From contig JAUXCK010000058.1 in NCBI GenBank assembly GCA_030618925.1, forward strand, positions 1 through 10,468: a stretch of DNA of 10,468 nucleotides, written 5' to 3'. Each line of letters opens with the position of its first letter. The first letter of the stretch is position 1. The notes under the pieces were generated by a model. The model saw only the letters and a program-made list of their open reading frames with translations. It was not told the DNA's origin and made no database searches. Below, piece after piece: positions 1 through 6,694 of this stretch. The stretch comes from Desulfobacteraceae bacterium. GTDB taxonomy: Bacteria > Desulfobacterota > Desulfobacteria > Desulfobacterales > SURF-7. Position numbers and translations under genes: made by a program.

Positions 1-699
1 GCATCAGTGCCGAAATTCAAACGATGGCTAATCAATCTTAGCCTGGCAATCATTAATATCGGTGTGCTGAAATTGATTTTTGCCTTTCTGACCATCAGCA
101 CAGCGGTTTATGTGACAGACAGGCAGATCGGTCTGCTCAATATGGTTCAAATGCCCCATTGGCTGAAAATACTCGTTACCATTATTTTGATGGACCTTAT
201 GGGTTATATCTGGCATACACTCACTCACCGGATACCGGTTCTGTGGCGTTTCCATCGTGTGCATCATACAGATCTCAATATGGATGTGTCGACGGCGGTT
301 CGGTTTCATGTGGGGGAGATTATTCTAACGGCCGGGGTCAGGGTAGGGGTTGTCTATTTTATTGGCGGGGAATATGTGGGTGTCTTTTTGTTTGAATGCA
401 TTTTGATGCTGGCGAATCAATTTCAGCACAGCTGTTTGAAAGTGCCGAAATGGTTTGAATCGGTTTTTTTGATCCTGTTTGTCCCGCCTTCCATGCATCG
501 CATTCACCACTCTGTGACCCTTGAAGAACGGAATACCAACTTCGGCGCAATTTTTTCCATTTGGGATCGCATGTTCGGCACCCTTTTAACCGGTGTGAAT
601 CAGAAACAGATCTGGATCGGCGTCGATGGCCATATCCAGGAGAAAAAACTTGAGATTTATCATCTGGTATACATGCCGTTCACCCCTTTAGTCCCATAG
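1..699 (+). CDS. Fatty acid hydroxylase / sterol desaturase family membrane protein (5' partial)
   Basis: This is the C-terminal part of a membrane-bound di-iron oxygenase-type protein of the fatty acid hydroxylase superfamily. The frame is open to the window edge, so the GTG at 7 is probably internal and the real start lies upstream. Counting that GTG as residue 1, the family's histidine clusters are all present: HTLTH (70-74, HX3H), HRVHH (83-87, HX2HH) and HRIHH (164-168, HX2HH). In this family they ligate two iron atoms on the cytosolic face. Hydrophobic stretches at about 10-35, 50-65 and 105-135 fit membrane segments. Known members hydroxylate or desaturate lipids, sterols or carotenoids, or cleave ether lipids; the substrate here cannot be read from the sequence. 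It ends 14 bases before the UDP-glucose dehydrogenase gene, so the two are probably co-transcribed. An O2-using enzyme would be notable if the host is a strict anaerobe. Confidence 0.88.
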   Translation, partial: ASVPKFKRWLINLSLAIINIGVLKLIFAFLTISTAVYVTDRQIGLLNMVQMPHWLKILVTIILMDLMGYIWHTLTHRIPVLWRFHRVHHTDLNMDVSTAVRFHVGEIILTAGVRVGVVYFIGGEYVGVFLFECILMLANQFQHSCLKVPKWFESVFLILFVPPSMHRIHHSVTLEERNTNFGAIFSIWDRMFGTLLTGVNQKQIWIGVDGHIQEKKLEIYHLVYMPFTPLVP

Positions 700-713
700 A
701 ATCGGAGAGAGAG

Positions 714-2099
714 ATGGCAACTGAATTTAAAAAAAATATCCTTTGTATCGGGGCCGGATATGTGGGTGGCCCGACAATGTCTTTGATTGCCTATAAATGC
801 CCGTTTTACAAGGTGACTGTTGTTGATATTAATCCGGAACGTATTGCAGAGTGGAATTCTGATACCCTTCCCATCTATGAACCCGGGTTGGATGAAGTGG
901 TGAGGACGGCCCGGGGCAGAAATCTGTTTTTTTCCACAGATATCGAGACTGAAATCAAACAGGCGGATATTATTTTTGTCAGTGTCAATACACCCACCAA
1001 AACATTTGGTGCAGGGGCCGGCCTGGCGGCAGACCTGCAATACTGGGAAAAGACGGCAAGACAGATTCTTGAATGTGCGGATTCCCCCAAAATCATTGTT
1101 GAGAAAAGCACCCTTCCGGTGAAAACAGCGCTTGCCATGGAGAGAATTCTCACATCAACCGATAGCGGGATTCATTTTGAGGTGCTTTCCAATCCCGAGT
1201 TTCTGGCAGAAGGGACGGCCATTAAAGATCTGGAGAATCCTGACAGGGTGCTGATCGGCTCTTCGCAAACAGAAAAGGGGTTACAGGCAAGGGACGAGCT
1301 GGTTGAAATTTATGCCAACTGGGTGCCCAGAGATCGGATTATCACGTCCAATGTCTGGAGCAGCGAGCTGTCCAAACTGGTTGCCAATGCGTTTCTTGCC
1401 CAGCGAATCTCATCAATCAATGCCATATCTGTCTTGTGTGAAGAGACGGATGCGGATGTGAACGAAGTGGCTCGCTCCATTGGCATGGATAGCAGGATCG
1501 GCAGCCGGTTTTTAAATGCAAGTGTCGGGTTTGGGGGGTCCTGTTTTAAAAAGGATATTTTGAATCTGGTTTATCTCTGCCGGAATTACGGCCTTGATGA
1601 GGTGGCCGACTATTGGGAAAATGTGGTCAAGATAAATGAATACCAGAAAGAACGGTTTGTGTTGAAAATGTTGAAATCCATGTTTAACACGCTTGCAGAA
1701 AAAAGGATCGCCATTTTTGGATTTGCGTTTAAATCAGATACAGGGGATACGAGGGACAGCCCGGCCATATTTATCACAAAGAAACTGGTGGAGGAGAATG
1801 CGGATATCATCATCACTGATCCCAAGGCCCTTAAAAATGCGAAAAAAGACCTGGAAGGGGTCGAGGGGAGCATTGATTATCAGATAGATCCTTACAAGGC
1901 GGCTGAAAAGAGTCATGCGATTGCCATTCTGACAGAGTGGGAGCTGTACAGGAATCTCGACTTTGAAAAAATATTTCAATCCATGAATAAACCTGCTTTC
2001 ATATTTGACGGCCGGAATATTGTGGATCACCAGGCCCTTTTTGAAATTGGATTCAATGTTTACCCTGTCGGCAAACCGGCATTGACTCATTTTAAGTAG
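714..2099 (+). CDS. ugd: UDP-glucose 6-dehydrogenase (eukaryote-like type)
   Basis: It oxidises UDP-glucose to UDP-glucuronate with two NAD+ in the cytoplasm. The 461-residue protein has the N-terminal NAD-binding motif GAGYVG (13-18), the central-domain helix with Lys221 (SELSKLVANAF), and the active-site loop GFGGSCFKKD with catalytic Cys277 and Asp281. A C-terminal UDP-binding domain contains GFAFKSDTGDTRDS and ends in PAFIFDGRN. These residues match Lys220, Cys276 and Asp280 of human UGDH with a shift of one. Long stretches such as LSNPEFLAEGTAIKDL and NAFLAQRISSIN are the same as I recall for the animal enzyme, so this is the long eukaryote-like type and not the shorter E. coli Ugd type. 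GGAGAG (704-709) precedes the ATG at a good distance. The next sugar gene, UXS, uses its product. The final step of identification rests on motif recall, but the assignment is very secure. Confidence 0.97.
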   Translation: MATEFKKNILCIGAGYVGGPTMSLIAYKCPFYKVTVVDINPERIAEWNSDTLPIYEPGLDEVVRTARGRNLFFSTDIETEIKQADIIFVSVNTPTKTFGAGAGLAADLQYWEKTARQILECADSPKIIVEKSTLPVKTALAMERILTSTDSGIHFEVLSNPEFLAEGTAIKDLENPDRVLIGSSQTEKGLQARDELVEIYANWVPRDRIITSNVWSSELSKLVANAFLAQRISSINAISVLCEETDADVNEVARSIGMDSRIGSRFLNASVGFGGSCFKKDILNLVYLCRNYGLDEVADYWENVVKINEYQKERFVLKMLKSMFNTLAEKRIAIFGFAFKSDTGDTRDSPAIFITKKLVEENADIIITDPKALKNAKKDLEGVEGSIDYQIDPYKAAEKSHAIAILTEWELYRNLDFEKIFQSMNKPAFIFDGRNIVDHQALFEIGFNVYPVGKPALTHFK

Positions 2100-2101
2100 T
2101 T

Positions 2102-2164
2102 TTATTGGTTGGATTGGTTAAATTGGTTTCATTGGTTGAATTGGTTAGATTGGTTAGATTGGTT
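2102..2164 (+). repeat. 9-bp tandem repeat, seven copies of NNATTGGTT
   Basis: Seven back-to-back 9-bp units end in the invariant ATTGGTT, and only the first two bases vary: TT, GG, AA, TC, GA, AG, AG. The array begins three bases after the ugd stop codon and ends about 40 bases before the true uxs start. Because the unit is a multiple of three, the uxs frame stays open through it and reads as a low-complexity run of Leu-Val triplets. This is a minisatellite, and its copy number could vary between strains. It is G/T-rich on one strand and does not form a hairpin with itself. Confidence 0.95.
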
Positions 2165-2191
2165 TCATTTATAGGAGTAGGTCGTTTTTAT

Positions 2192-2195
2192 GAGG
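2192..2195 (+). promoter_or_regulatory. Ribosome binding site that fixes the uxs start
   Basis: GAGG sits 8 bases before the ATG at 2204. It is the only good Shine-Dalgarno in front of this frame. It decides against the in-frame TTG at 2105, which lies inside the tandem repeat and has no such site. Confidence 0.7.
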
Positions 2196-2203
2196 AAAAA
2201 ATT

Positions 2204-3154
2204 ATGACACTTCATACCACTAAGCGAATTCTGATCACCGGTGGGGCAGGATTTCTGGGATCACACCTGTGCGACCGGCTGGTTGCGGAAGGAAGTGAGG
2301 TGCTGTGCCTGGACAATTTTTTTACCGGCACAAGGGAAAACATTTCTCATCTTCTTGGAAGATCCAACTTTGAACTAATTCGACATGATCTCGTGGAACC
2401 CATTCTTCTTGAAGTCGATGAGATCTATAACCTCGCATGCCCGGCATCCCCGGTTCATTATCAGTTTAATCCTGTCAAGACTGTCAAAACGAGCGTGATG
2501 GGGGCCATACACATGCTGGGCCTTGCAAAAAGGGTGAATGCCAGGATTCTGCAGGCGTCAACCAGCGAAGTTTATGGAGATCCCGAGATACATCCCCAAA
2601 AGGAGGCGTATTGGGGAAACGTAAATTGTATCGGTCTCAGGTCCTGCTATGACGAGGGCAAGCGTTGTGCAGAGACACTTTTTTTTGATTATCATCGCCA
2701 GAACGGCGTTAATATCCGGGTGGCCAGAATTTTTAATACATATGGCCCGAGGATGCATCCCAATGATGGTCGCGTGGTCAGTAATTTTATTGTTCAAGCC
2801 CTGGCAAACAGGGATATCACGATCTACGGGGATGGCACACAAACCCGTTCTTTCTGTTACGTGTCCGACCTGGTGGATGGCTTGACCCTTCTGATGAATG
2901 GTTCAGACGATTTTATCGGCCCTGTGAACCTCGGGAATCCTGACGAGTTCACCATTTTAGAACTGGCAGGGAAAGTTATCGATCTGATCGGATCAAAATC
3001 AAAAATACTGTTTAAGCCGTTGCCTGCAGACGACCCGAAGCAGCGTCAGCCTGCTATTGATCTTGCCAGAGAGAAATTAGACTGGCAACCCGTGGTTCAT
3101 CTGGGAGAAGGGTTGAAAAAGACCATTGACTATTTTGAGCAGATGATGTCCTAA
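2204..3154 (+). CDS. uxs: UDP-glucuronate decarboxylase (UDP-xylose synthase)
   Basis: This is an extended short-chain dehydrogenase/reductase that converts UDP-glucuronate to UDP-xylose with loss of CO2. It uses tightly held NAD+ and a 4-keto intermediate. With the ATG at 2204 the protein is 316 residues, the usual length of soluble bacterial and core eukaryotic UXS. The N-terminal Rossmann motif GGAGFLG is at 13-19. The active site has Thr120-Ser121-Glu122 (TSEVYG), the YxxxK pair Tyr149/Lys153 (YDEGK), and Arg215 in TQTRSF. The substrate-loop signature NTYGPRMHPNDGRVVSNF is typical of UXS and unlike GalE or dTDP-glucose dehydratase. There is no ArnA-type formyltransferase domain, so a role in UDP-Ara4N synthesis is unlikely. 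The frame is open upstream to a TTG at 2105, but that extension only translates the 9-bp repeat and was rejected. ugd upstream supplies the substrate. Confidence 0.95.
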   Translation: MTLHTTKRILITGGAGFLGSHLCDRLVAEGSEVLCLDNFFTGTRENISHLLGRSNFELIRHDLVEPILLEVDEIYNLACPASPVHYQFNPVKTVKTSVMGAIHMLGLAKRVNARILQASTSEVYGDPEIHPQKEAYWGNVNCIGLRSCYDEGKRCAETLFFDYHRQNGVNIRVARIFNTYGPRMHPNDGRVVSNFIVQALANRDITIYGDGTQTRSFCYVSDLVDGLTLLMNGSDDFIGPVNLGNPDEFTILELAGKVIDLIGSKSKILFKPLPADDPKQRQPAIDLAREKLDWQPVVHLGEGLKKTIDYFEQMMS

Positions 3155-3223
3155 GTGAGTGGTGGGTGCAATTAAAAATGTTGGTTTACGCCTGAGATTT
3201 ACATTGCTCGATTAAGATTTAAA

Positions 3224-3238
3224 GGGAGGATCGCATTG
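3224..3238 (+). promoter_or_regulatory. Strong Shine-Dalgarno with TTG start codon for gmd
   Basis: GGGAGGA (3224-3230) lies 5 bases before a TTG codon (3236-3238). The residues after the TTG (KKKALITGITGQDGAYLA) begin exactly where GDP-mannose dehydratases normally begin, so TTG is the likely initiator. No in-frame ATG lies close by. Confidence 0.8.
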
Positions 3239-4387
3239 AAGAAAAAAGCGCTGATCACAGGAATTACCGGCCAGGACGGGGCCTACCTGGCGGATTTTCT
3301 TTTAGGCAAAGGGTATGAGGTTCATGGTGTCAAGCGACGCTCCTCCCTTTTTAATACCCAGCGGATTGATCATTTATATCAGGATCCCCATGAAAAAAAG
3401 GTCAATTTTTTCCTGCACTATGGCGATCTGACAGATGCCACCAATATTGTCCGTATCATTCAGGAGACCCAACCCGACGAGATTTATAACCTGGCCGCCC
3501 AGAGCCATGTGAAGGTTTCTTTTGAGGCGCCGGAGTATACGGCAAATACGGATGGCCTGGGGACCCTGAGAATTCTGGAGGCGATGCGGATACTGGGCAT
3601 GAGCAAGAGTGTCCGGTTTTATCAAGCCTCAACCTCAGAGCTCTTCGGCAAAGTGCAGGAAGTGCCCCAAACCGAGAAAACGCCATTTTATCCGCGATCC
3701 CCTTATGCATGTGCCAAACTCTATGCTTACTGGTGCACCGTGAATTACCGGGAAGCCTATGACATGTTCGCCTGTAACGGGATTCTCTTTAACCATGAAT
3801 CCCCGATTCGGGGGGAGACCTTTGTGACACGAAAGATTACCCGGGCGGTCGCCCGAATCGCACTGGGCCTTGAAAAAGAATTGTATCTGGGGAATCTTGA
3901 TGCAAAACGCGACTGGGGTCATGCCAGGGATTTTGTGCGGGCCCAGTGGCTGATGCTTCAGCAGGACGACCCCGATGATTATATTATTGCAACAGGAGAG
4001 CAGCACTCTGTTCGGGAATTCTGCGAGTTTGCCTTTGGTGAGGTGGGGATAACGCTTAAGTGGCAAGGGAAGGGGGTTGATCAAAAAGGGATCATTCATG
4101 CCATTCAGCCGTCCCCTCTATTGGAAGCAAACTATGTCCACCCGGACCCTGTTAAACCCGGAAGCGTTGTGGTACTTGTTGATACGGGGTATTACCGGCC
4201 GACCGAGGTGGCATCACTGCTTGGGGATCCTGCCAAAGCACGGAAAAAACTTGGCTGGAAGCCGGAAATTTCATTCAGGACAATGGTCCGGGAAATGGTT
4301 GCCCATGATCTTGCTGAAGCCTCACGGGAGGCGATCTGCAGAAAAGAGGGCTTCGAGATTCCGAATAGCTGGGAAGCATCCATGTGA
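3236..4387 (+). CDS. gmd: GDP-mannose 4,6-dehydratase
   Basis: This SDR enzyme converts GDP-D-mannose to GDP-4-keto-6-deoxy-D-mannose, the common precursor of GDP-L-fucose, GDP-rhamnose and GDP-perosamine. The protein has 383 residues, against 373 for E. coli Gmd. It starts with the nucleotide-binding motif GITGQDG and carries the family motif KRRSSLFNTQRIDH. The YxxxK pair is Tyr157/Lys161 (YACAK), at the same positions as in E. coli. NGILFNHESPIRGETFVTRKI and the C-terminal LGDPAKARKKLGWKPEI are diagnostic for Gmd. The segment at about 290-310 is slightly longer than in E. coli, which accounts for the extra length. The start is a TTG with a strong ribosome binding site. An 81-base gap separates it from uxs. 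Its product feeds the fcl gene downstream, although a repeat-like element lies between them. Confidence 0.97.
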   Translation: MKKKALITGITGQDGAYLADFLLGKGYEVHGVKRRSSLFNTQRIDHLYQDPHEKKVNFFLHYGDLTDATNIVRIIQETQPDEIYNLAAQSHVKVSFEAPEYTANTDGLGTLRILEAMRILGMSKSVRFYQASTSELFGKVQEVPQTEKTPFYPRSPYACAKLYAYWCTVNYREAYDMFACNGILFNHESPIRGETFVTRKITRAVARIALGLEKELYLGNLDAKRDWGHARDFVRAQWLMLQQDDPDDYIIATGEQHSVREFCEFAFGEVGITLKWQGKGVDQKGIIHAIQPSPLLEANYVHPDPVKPGSVVVLVDTGYYRPTEVASLLGDPAKARKKLGWKPEISFRTMVREMVAHDLAEASREAICRKEGFEIPNSWEASM

Positions 4388-4406
4388 AGTATCGGGATAA
4401 AGTATC

Positions 4407-4507
4407 GTAATTTCTCAATAAGTCCGGTGGTTTATACATCTTCCCCCTTTGGAAGAGGGGGATCGCGGGGGATTTATAAAAAAAGCCCTGACTTATTGAG
4501 ATGTTAC
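4407..4507. mobile_element. MITE-like element with ~18-bp inverted ends between gmd and fcl
   Basis: The ends are inverted copies of each other. TCTCAATAAGTC (4413-4424) matches the reverse complement of 4490-4501 perfectly over 12 bp. With the outer GTAA, the match extends to 16 of 18 (4407-4424 against 4490-4507). Inside is a second, GC-rich inverted repeat: CCCCCT (4443-4448) and AGGGGG (4456-4461) around a 7-base loop, followed by a further GGGGG. The element carries no gene. It could be a miniature transposable element or a dispersed palindromic repeat. In RNA the whole unit would fold into a long stem, which might affect the stability of the gmd-fcl transcript. No clear target-site duplication is visible. 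Confidence 0.6.
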
Positions 4508-4541
4508 AGGATATCAGAGTAAGATGTTGAGGTCATAGTCG

Positions 4542-5522
4542 ATGATGAATAAAAATGACAGAATATACATTGCAGGACACACAGGCCTTGTGGGTTCTGC
4601 CATATATCACAGATTAAGATCACAGGAGTATTCTGAGTTGATCGTTCGCACACACTCGGAACTTGATCTGATTAATCAGTCGGAAGTGGAGGCGTTTTTT
4701 AAGGCAGAACGCCCGGAGATCGTCTTTCTGGGTGCGGCAAAGGTGGGCGGCATATCTGCCAATAATACTTATCCGGCTGAATTTATTTATAATAATCTAT
4801 CTATCCAGACCCACATCATTAACGCCTCATGGAAAACAGGCGTCAAACGCCTCCTGTTTTTGGGTTCCTCCTGTATCTATCCCAGGGAATGCCCTCAGCC
4901 CATGAAAGAGGAATACCTGCTCACAGGTCCGCTTGAAGCAACCAACGAACCCTATGCCATCGCCAAGATTGCAGGGATTAAGATGTGCCAGTCATATAAC
5001 CGTCAGTATCATACCTCTTTTCTGGCCGCCATGCCGACAAACCTTTTTGGGCCCAATGATAATTTCGATCCTGACACCAGCCACGTTCTTCCCGCTCTGA
5101 TTCGCAGGTTTCATGAGGCCAGGAGCCGTGCTGCCGGTACTGACCACCCGCCGCCCGTGGAGATCTGGGGCACGGGGGAACCCTATCGAGAGTTTCTTTA
5201 CGTAGATGATTGCGCAGATGCATGTGTGTTTTTAATGAATCTGGAAGATCGGAAATTCAATGCATTGCTTCACTCAGAGCCGGGCCCGCTGATCAACATT
5301 GGATTTGGCAAAGATCTCACAATAAGGGAATTGGCCCTGAAAATAAAACACATCATTGGATTCAAGGGTGACATCCGGTTTGATACCAGCAAGCCGGATG
5401 GGACATTTAAAAAGTGTCTTGATGTTTCCAGAATAGAAGCATTGGGATGGACACCAGAAATATCTTTAACAGATGGGATTAAGAAAACATATGAATGGTG
5501 TTTAAATCATTCTGTTTTTTGA
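4542..5522 (+). CDS. fcl: GDP-L-fucose synthase (epimerase/reductase)
   Basis: It turns GDP-4-keto-6-deoxymannose into GDP-L-fucose by a 3,5-epimerisation followed by NADPH reduction. The protein has 326 residues (E. coli Fcl has 321). The N-terminal Rossmann motif GHTGLVGSAI is clear. The active-site residues line up with E. coli Ser107, Cys109, Tyr136, Lys140 and His179 at a constant shift of two: Ser109 and Cys111 (GSSCIYP), Tyr138/Lys142 (YAIAK) and His181 (TSHVLPALIRRFHEA). The run TNEPYAIAKIAGIK and the ending SKPDGTFKKCLDV are typical of the family. There are two ATG codons in a row; the first (4542) is better placed behind GAGG (4529-4532). Together with gmd it makes a complete GDP-mannose to GDP-L-fucose branch. 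pyrD follows after 35 bases. Confidence 0.97.
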   Translation: MMNKNDRIYIAGHTGLVGSAIYHRLRSQEYSELIVRTHSELDLINQSEVEAFFKAERPEIVFLGAAKVGGISANNTYPAEFIYNNLSIQTHIINASWKTGVKRLLFLGSSCIYPRECPQPMKEEYLLTGPLEATNEPYAIAKIAGIKMCQSYNRQYHTSFLAAMPTNLFGPNDNFDPDTSHVLPALIRRFHEARSRAAGTDHPPPVEIWGTGEPYREFLYVDDCADACVFLMNLEDRKFNALLHSEPGPLINIGFGKDLTIRELALKIKHIIGFKGDIRFDTSKPDGTFKKCLDVSRIEALGWTPEISLTDGIKKTYEWCLNHSVF

Positions 5523-5557
5523 CAACACTCTCTGCTTGGATATGGAAAGATAATTGA

Positions 5558-6478
5558 ATGACACATAAATCTGATCTAAGCGTAAATATCGGTGGGCTGA
5601 CCCTTAAAAATCCTGTGATGACGGCTTCAGGAACATTTGGCTATGGGGAAGAGTTTTCTGATTTTTTTGATTTAAATCGCCTGGGGGCCATCATTGTTAA
5701 AGGATTGTCTGTACTGCCCTCGGCCGGGAATCCACCCCCCCGCATTGTGGAGACGCCTTGTGGCATGTTGAATGCCATCGGACTTGAAAATGTTGGCATC
5801 GAGTCTTTTTTAAAGGAAAAACTGCCGTATTTAAAAAAGCTGTCAACCCCTCTGTTCGTCAATATCTATGGCAAAACCATGGAAGAATATGAAAAGGTTG
5901 CCGAGCGTGTCGACCCTGTTGCAGAGATCGCCGGGATAGAACTCAATGTGTCATGCCCCAATGTAAAGGAAGGCGGGGTTGCATTTGGCATTGACCCTGC
6001 TGCAGTATCGCGGGTTGTCGGGAAAGTCCGCAAAAAAACGTCGAAACCAATGATGGTCAAACTGTCTCCAAATGTAACCGATATTGCAGAGATCGCAAAA
6101 CAGGCAGAGGGTGCGGGTGCGGATTCCATCTCGTTAATCAACACCATAACCGGTATGGCCATCGATATTGATACCCGGAAACCAAAACTGGCCAATATTA
6201 CCGGCGGGCTTTCAGGCCCTGCCATCAAACCTGTTGCACTGCGTATGGTCTGGCAGGTGGCCGGGGCGGTTGACATCCCCGTTATCGGCATCGGGGGGAT
6301 CATGAATGCTGAAGACGCGATTGAATTTATCATTGCCGGCGCAAGCGCCGTTCAGGTGGGCACCGCCAATTTTATCAACCCGGCTGCCTGCATGGAAATC
6401 CTGGAGGGCATCACAGACTATCTGGCACAAAGGGACATCGGCCGCCTGACGGAGATTATCGGCATAGTTGAGACTTAG
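5558..6478 (+). CDS. pyrD: Dihydroorotate dehydrogenase, class 1B catalytic subunit
   Basis: It oxidises dihydroorotate to orotate in pyrimidine synthesis, using FMN. The 306-residue single-domain barrel begins NIGGLTLKNPVMTASGTFGYG, has Lys48 in IIVKGLS, NAIGLENVG, and the catalytic loop ELNVSCPNVKEGG with Cys133. A cysteine base is the class 1 hallmark; class 2 enzymes use serine and have a membrane-binding N-terminal helix, which is absent here. The FMN phosphate site is at the C-terminus (GIGGIMNAEDAIEFI, AVQVGTANF). Its sequence is the class 1B type (PyrDB), which normally needs the PyrK iron-sulfur/FAD subunit to pass electrons to NAD+. No pyrK is next to it in this window. The start has only a weak GGAAAG site (5544-5549). 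It is the last gene before the terminator and looks like a housekeeping gene sharing the sugar-gene transcript. Confidence 0.95.
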   Translation: MTHKSDLSVNIGGLTLKNPVMTASGTFGYGEEFSDFFDLNRLGAIIVKGLSVLPSAGNPPPRIVETPCGMLNAIGLENVGIESFLKEKLPYLKKLSTPLFVNIYGKTMEEYEKVAERVDPVAEIAGIELNVSCPNVKEGGVAFGIDPAAVSRVVGKVRKKTSKPMMVKLSPNVTDIAEIAKQAEGAGADSISLINTITGMAIDIDTRKPKLANITGGLSGPAIKPVALRMVWQVAGAVDIPVIGIGGIMNAEDAIEFIIAGASAVQVGTANFINPAACMEILEGITDYLAQRDIGRLTEIIGIVET

Positions 6479-6494
6479 AGGGGGATAAAACAAT

Positions 6495-6537
6495 AAAAAA
6501 AGCGCCCCGGTCATATGCATCCGGGGCGCCTTTTTTT
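6495..6537. terminator. Strong bidirectional rho-independent terminator
   Basis: A perfect 9-bp GC-rich stem, GCGCCCCGG (6502-6510) and CCGGGGCGC (6521-6529), has a 10-base loop. It is followed by seven T (6531-6537) and preceded by seven A (6495-6501). It therefore works as a hairpin plus U-tract on both strands. It ends pyrD on the plus strand and can stop transcription arriving from the minus-strand gene at 6695-7438. Confidence 0.95.
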
Positions 6538-6580
6538 ATTGCAAAGATCGGGTCTAATACCTCGCCGCTCGCGGAGTTAT

Positions 6581-6651
6581 GTCATCCCGGCGAAAGCCGG
6601 GATCCAGTTAAACAAGCACCATATCGGATCCCAGGTCAAGTCCGGAATGAC
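6581..6651. repeat. Small palindromic repeat with inverted ends (GTCATCCCGG type)
   Basis: The ends GTCATCCCGG (6581-6590) and CCGGAATGAC (6642-6651) are inverted copies with 9 of 10 matching. The left end also forms a perfect 8-bp hairpin, ATCCCGGC (6584-6591) and GCCGGGAT (6596-6603), around a GAAA loop. The wording 'GTCATcCCGGCGAAAGCCGGGATCCAG' resembles a dispersed repeat I recall from many proteobacterial genomes; that is recall, not a search. It carries no gene and sits between the terminator and the converging minus-strand gene. Confidence 0.7.
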
Positions 6652-6694
6652 AACTGACACCCCGCCCGCTTGCGGCGTGGGGGTTTATTTCTTC

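Noticed and set aside
2102..2164. CRISPR-like array
   Set aside because: Units are 9 bp with no spacers and there are no cas genes; it is a minisatellite.
2105..2203. 33-residue N-terminal extension of UXS from a TTG at 2105
   Set aside because: It only translates the 9-bp tandem repeat, has no ribosome binding site, and UXS proteins begin near the GGAGFLG motif. GAGG before the ATG at 2204 is better.
3635..4099. 154-codon minus-strand frame opposite gmd
   Set aside because: It is a shadow of gmd, which has full family motifs.
6661..6684. Second terminator just after the TPR-like gene (CCCCGCC/GGCGTGGGG)
   Set aside because: The stem has a bulge and no T-tract follows it on the minus strand. 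The bidirectional hairpin at 6495-6537 is a better candidate.
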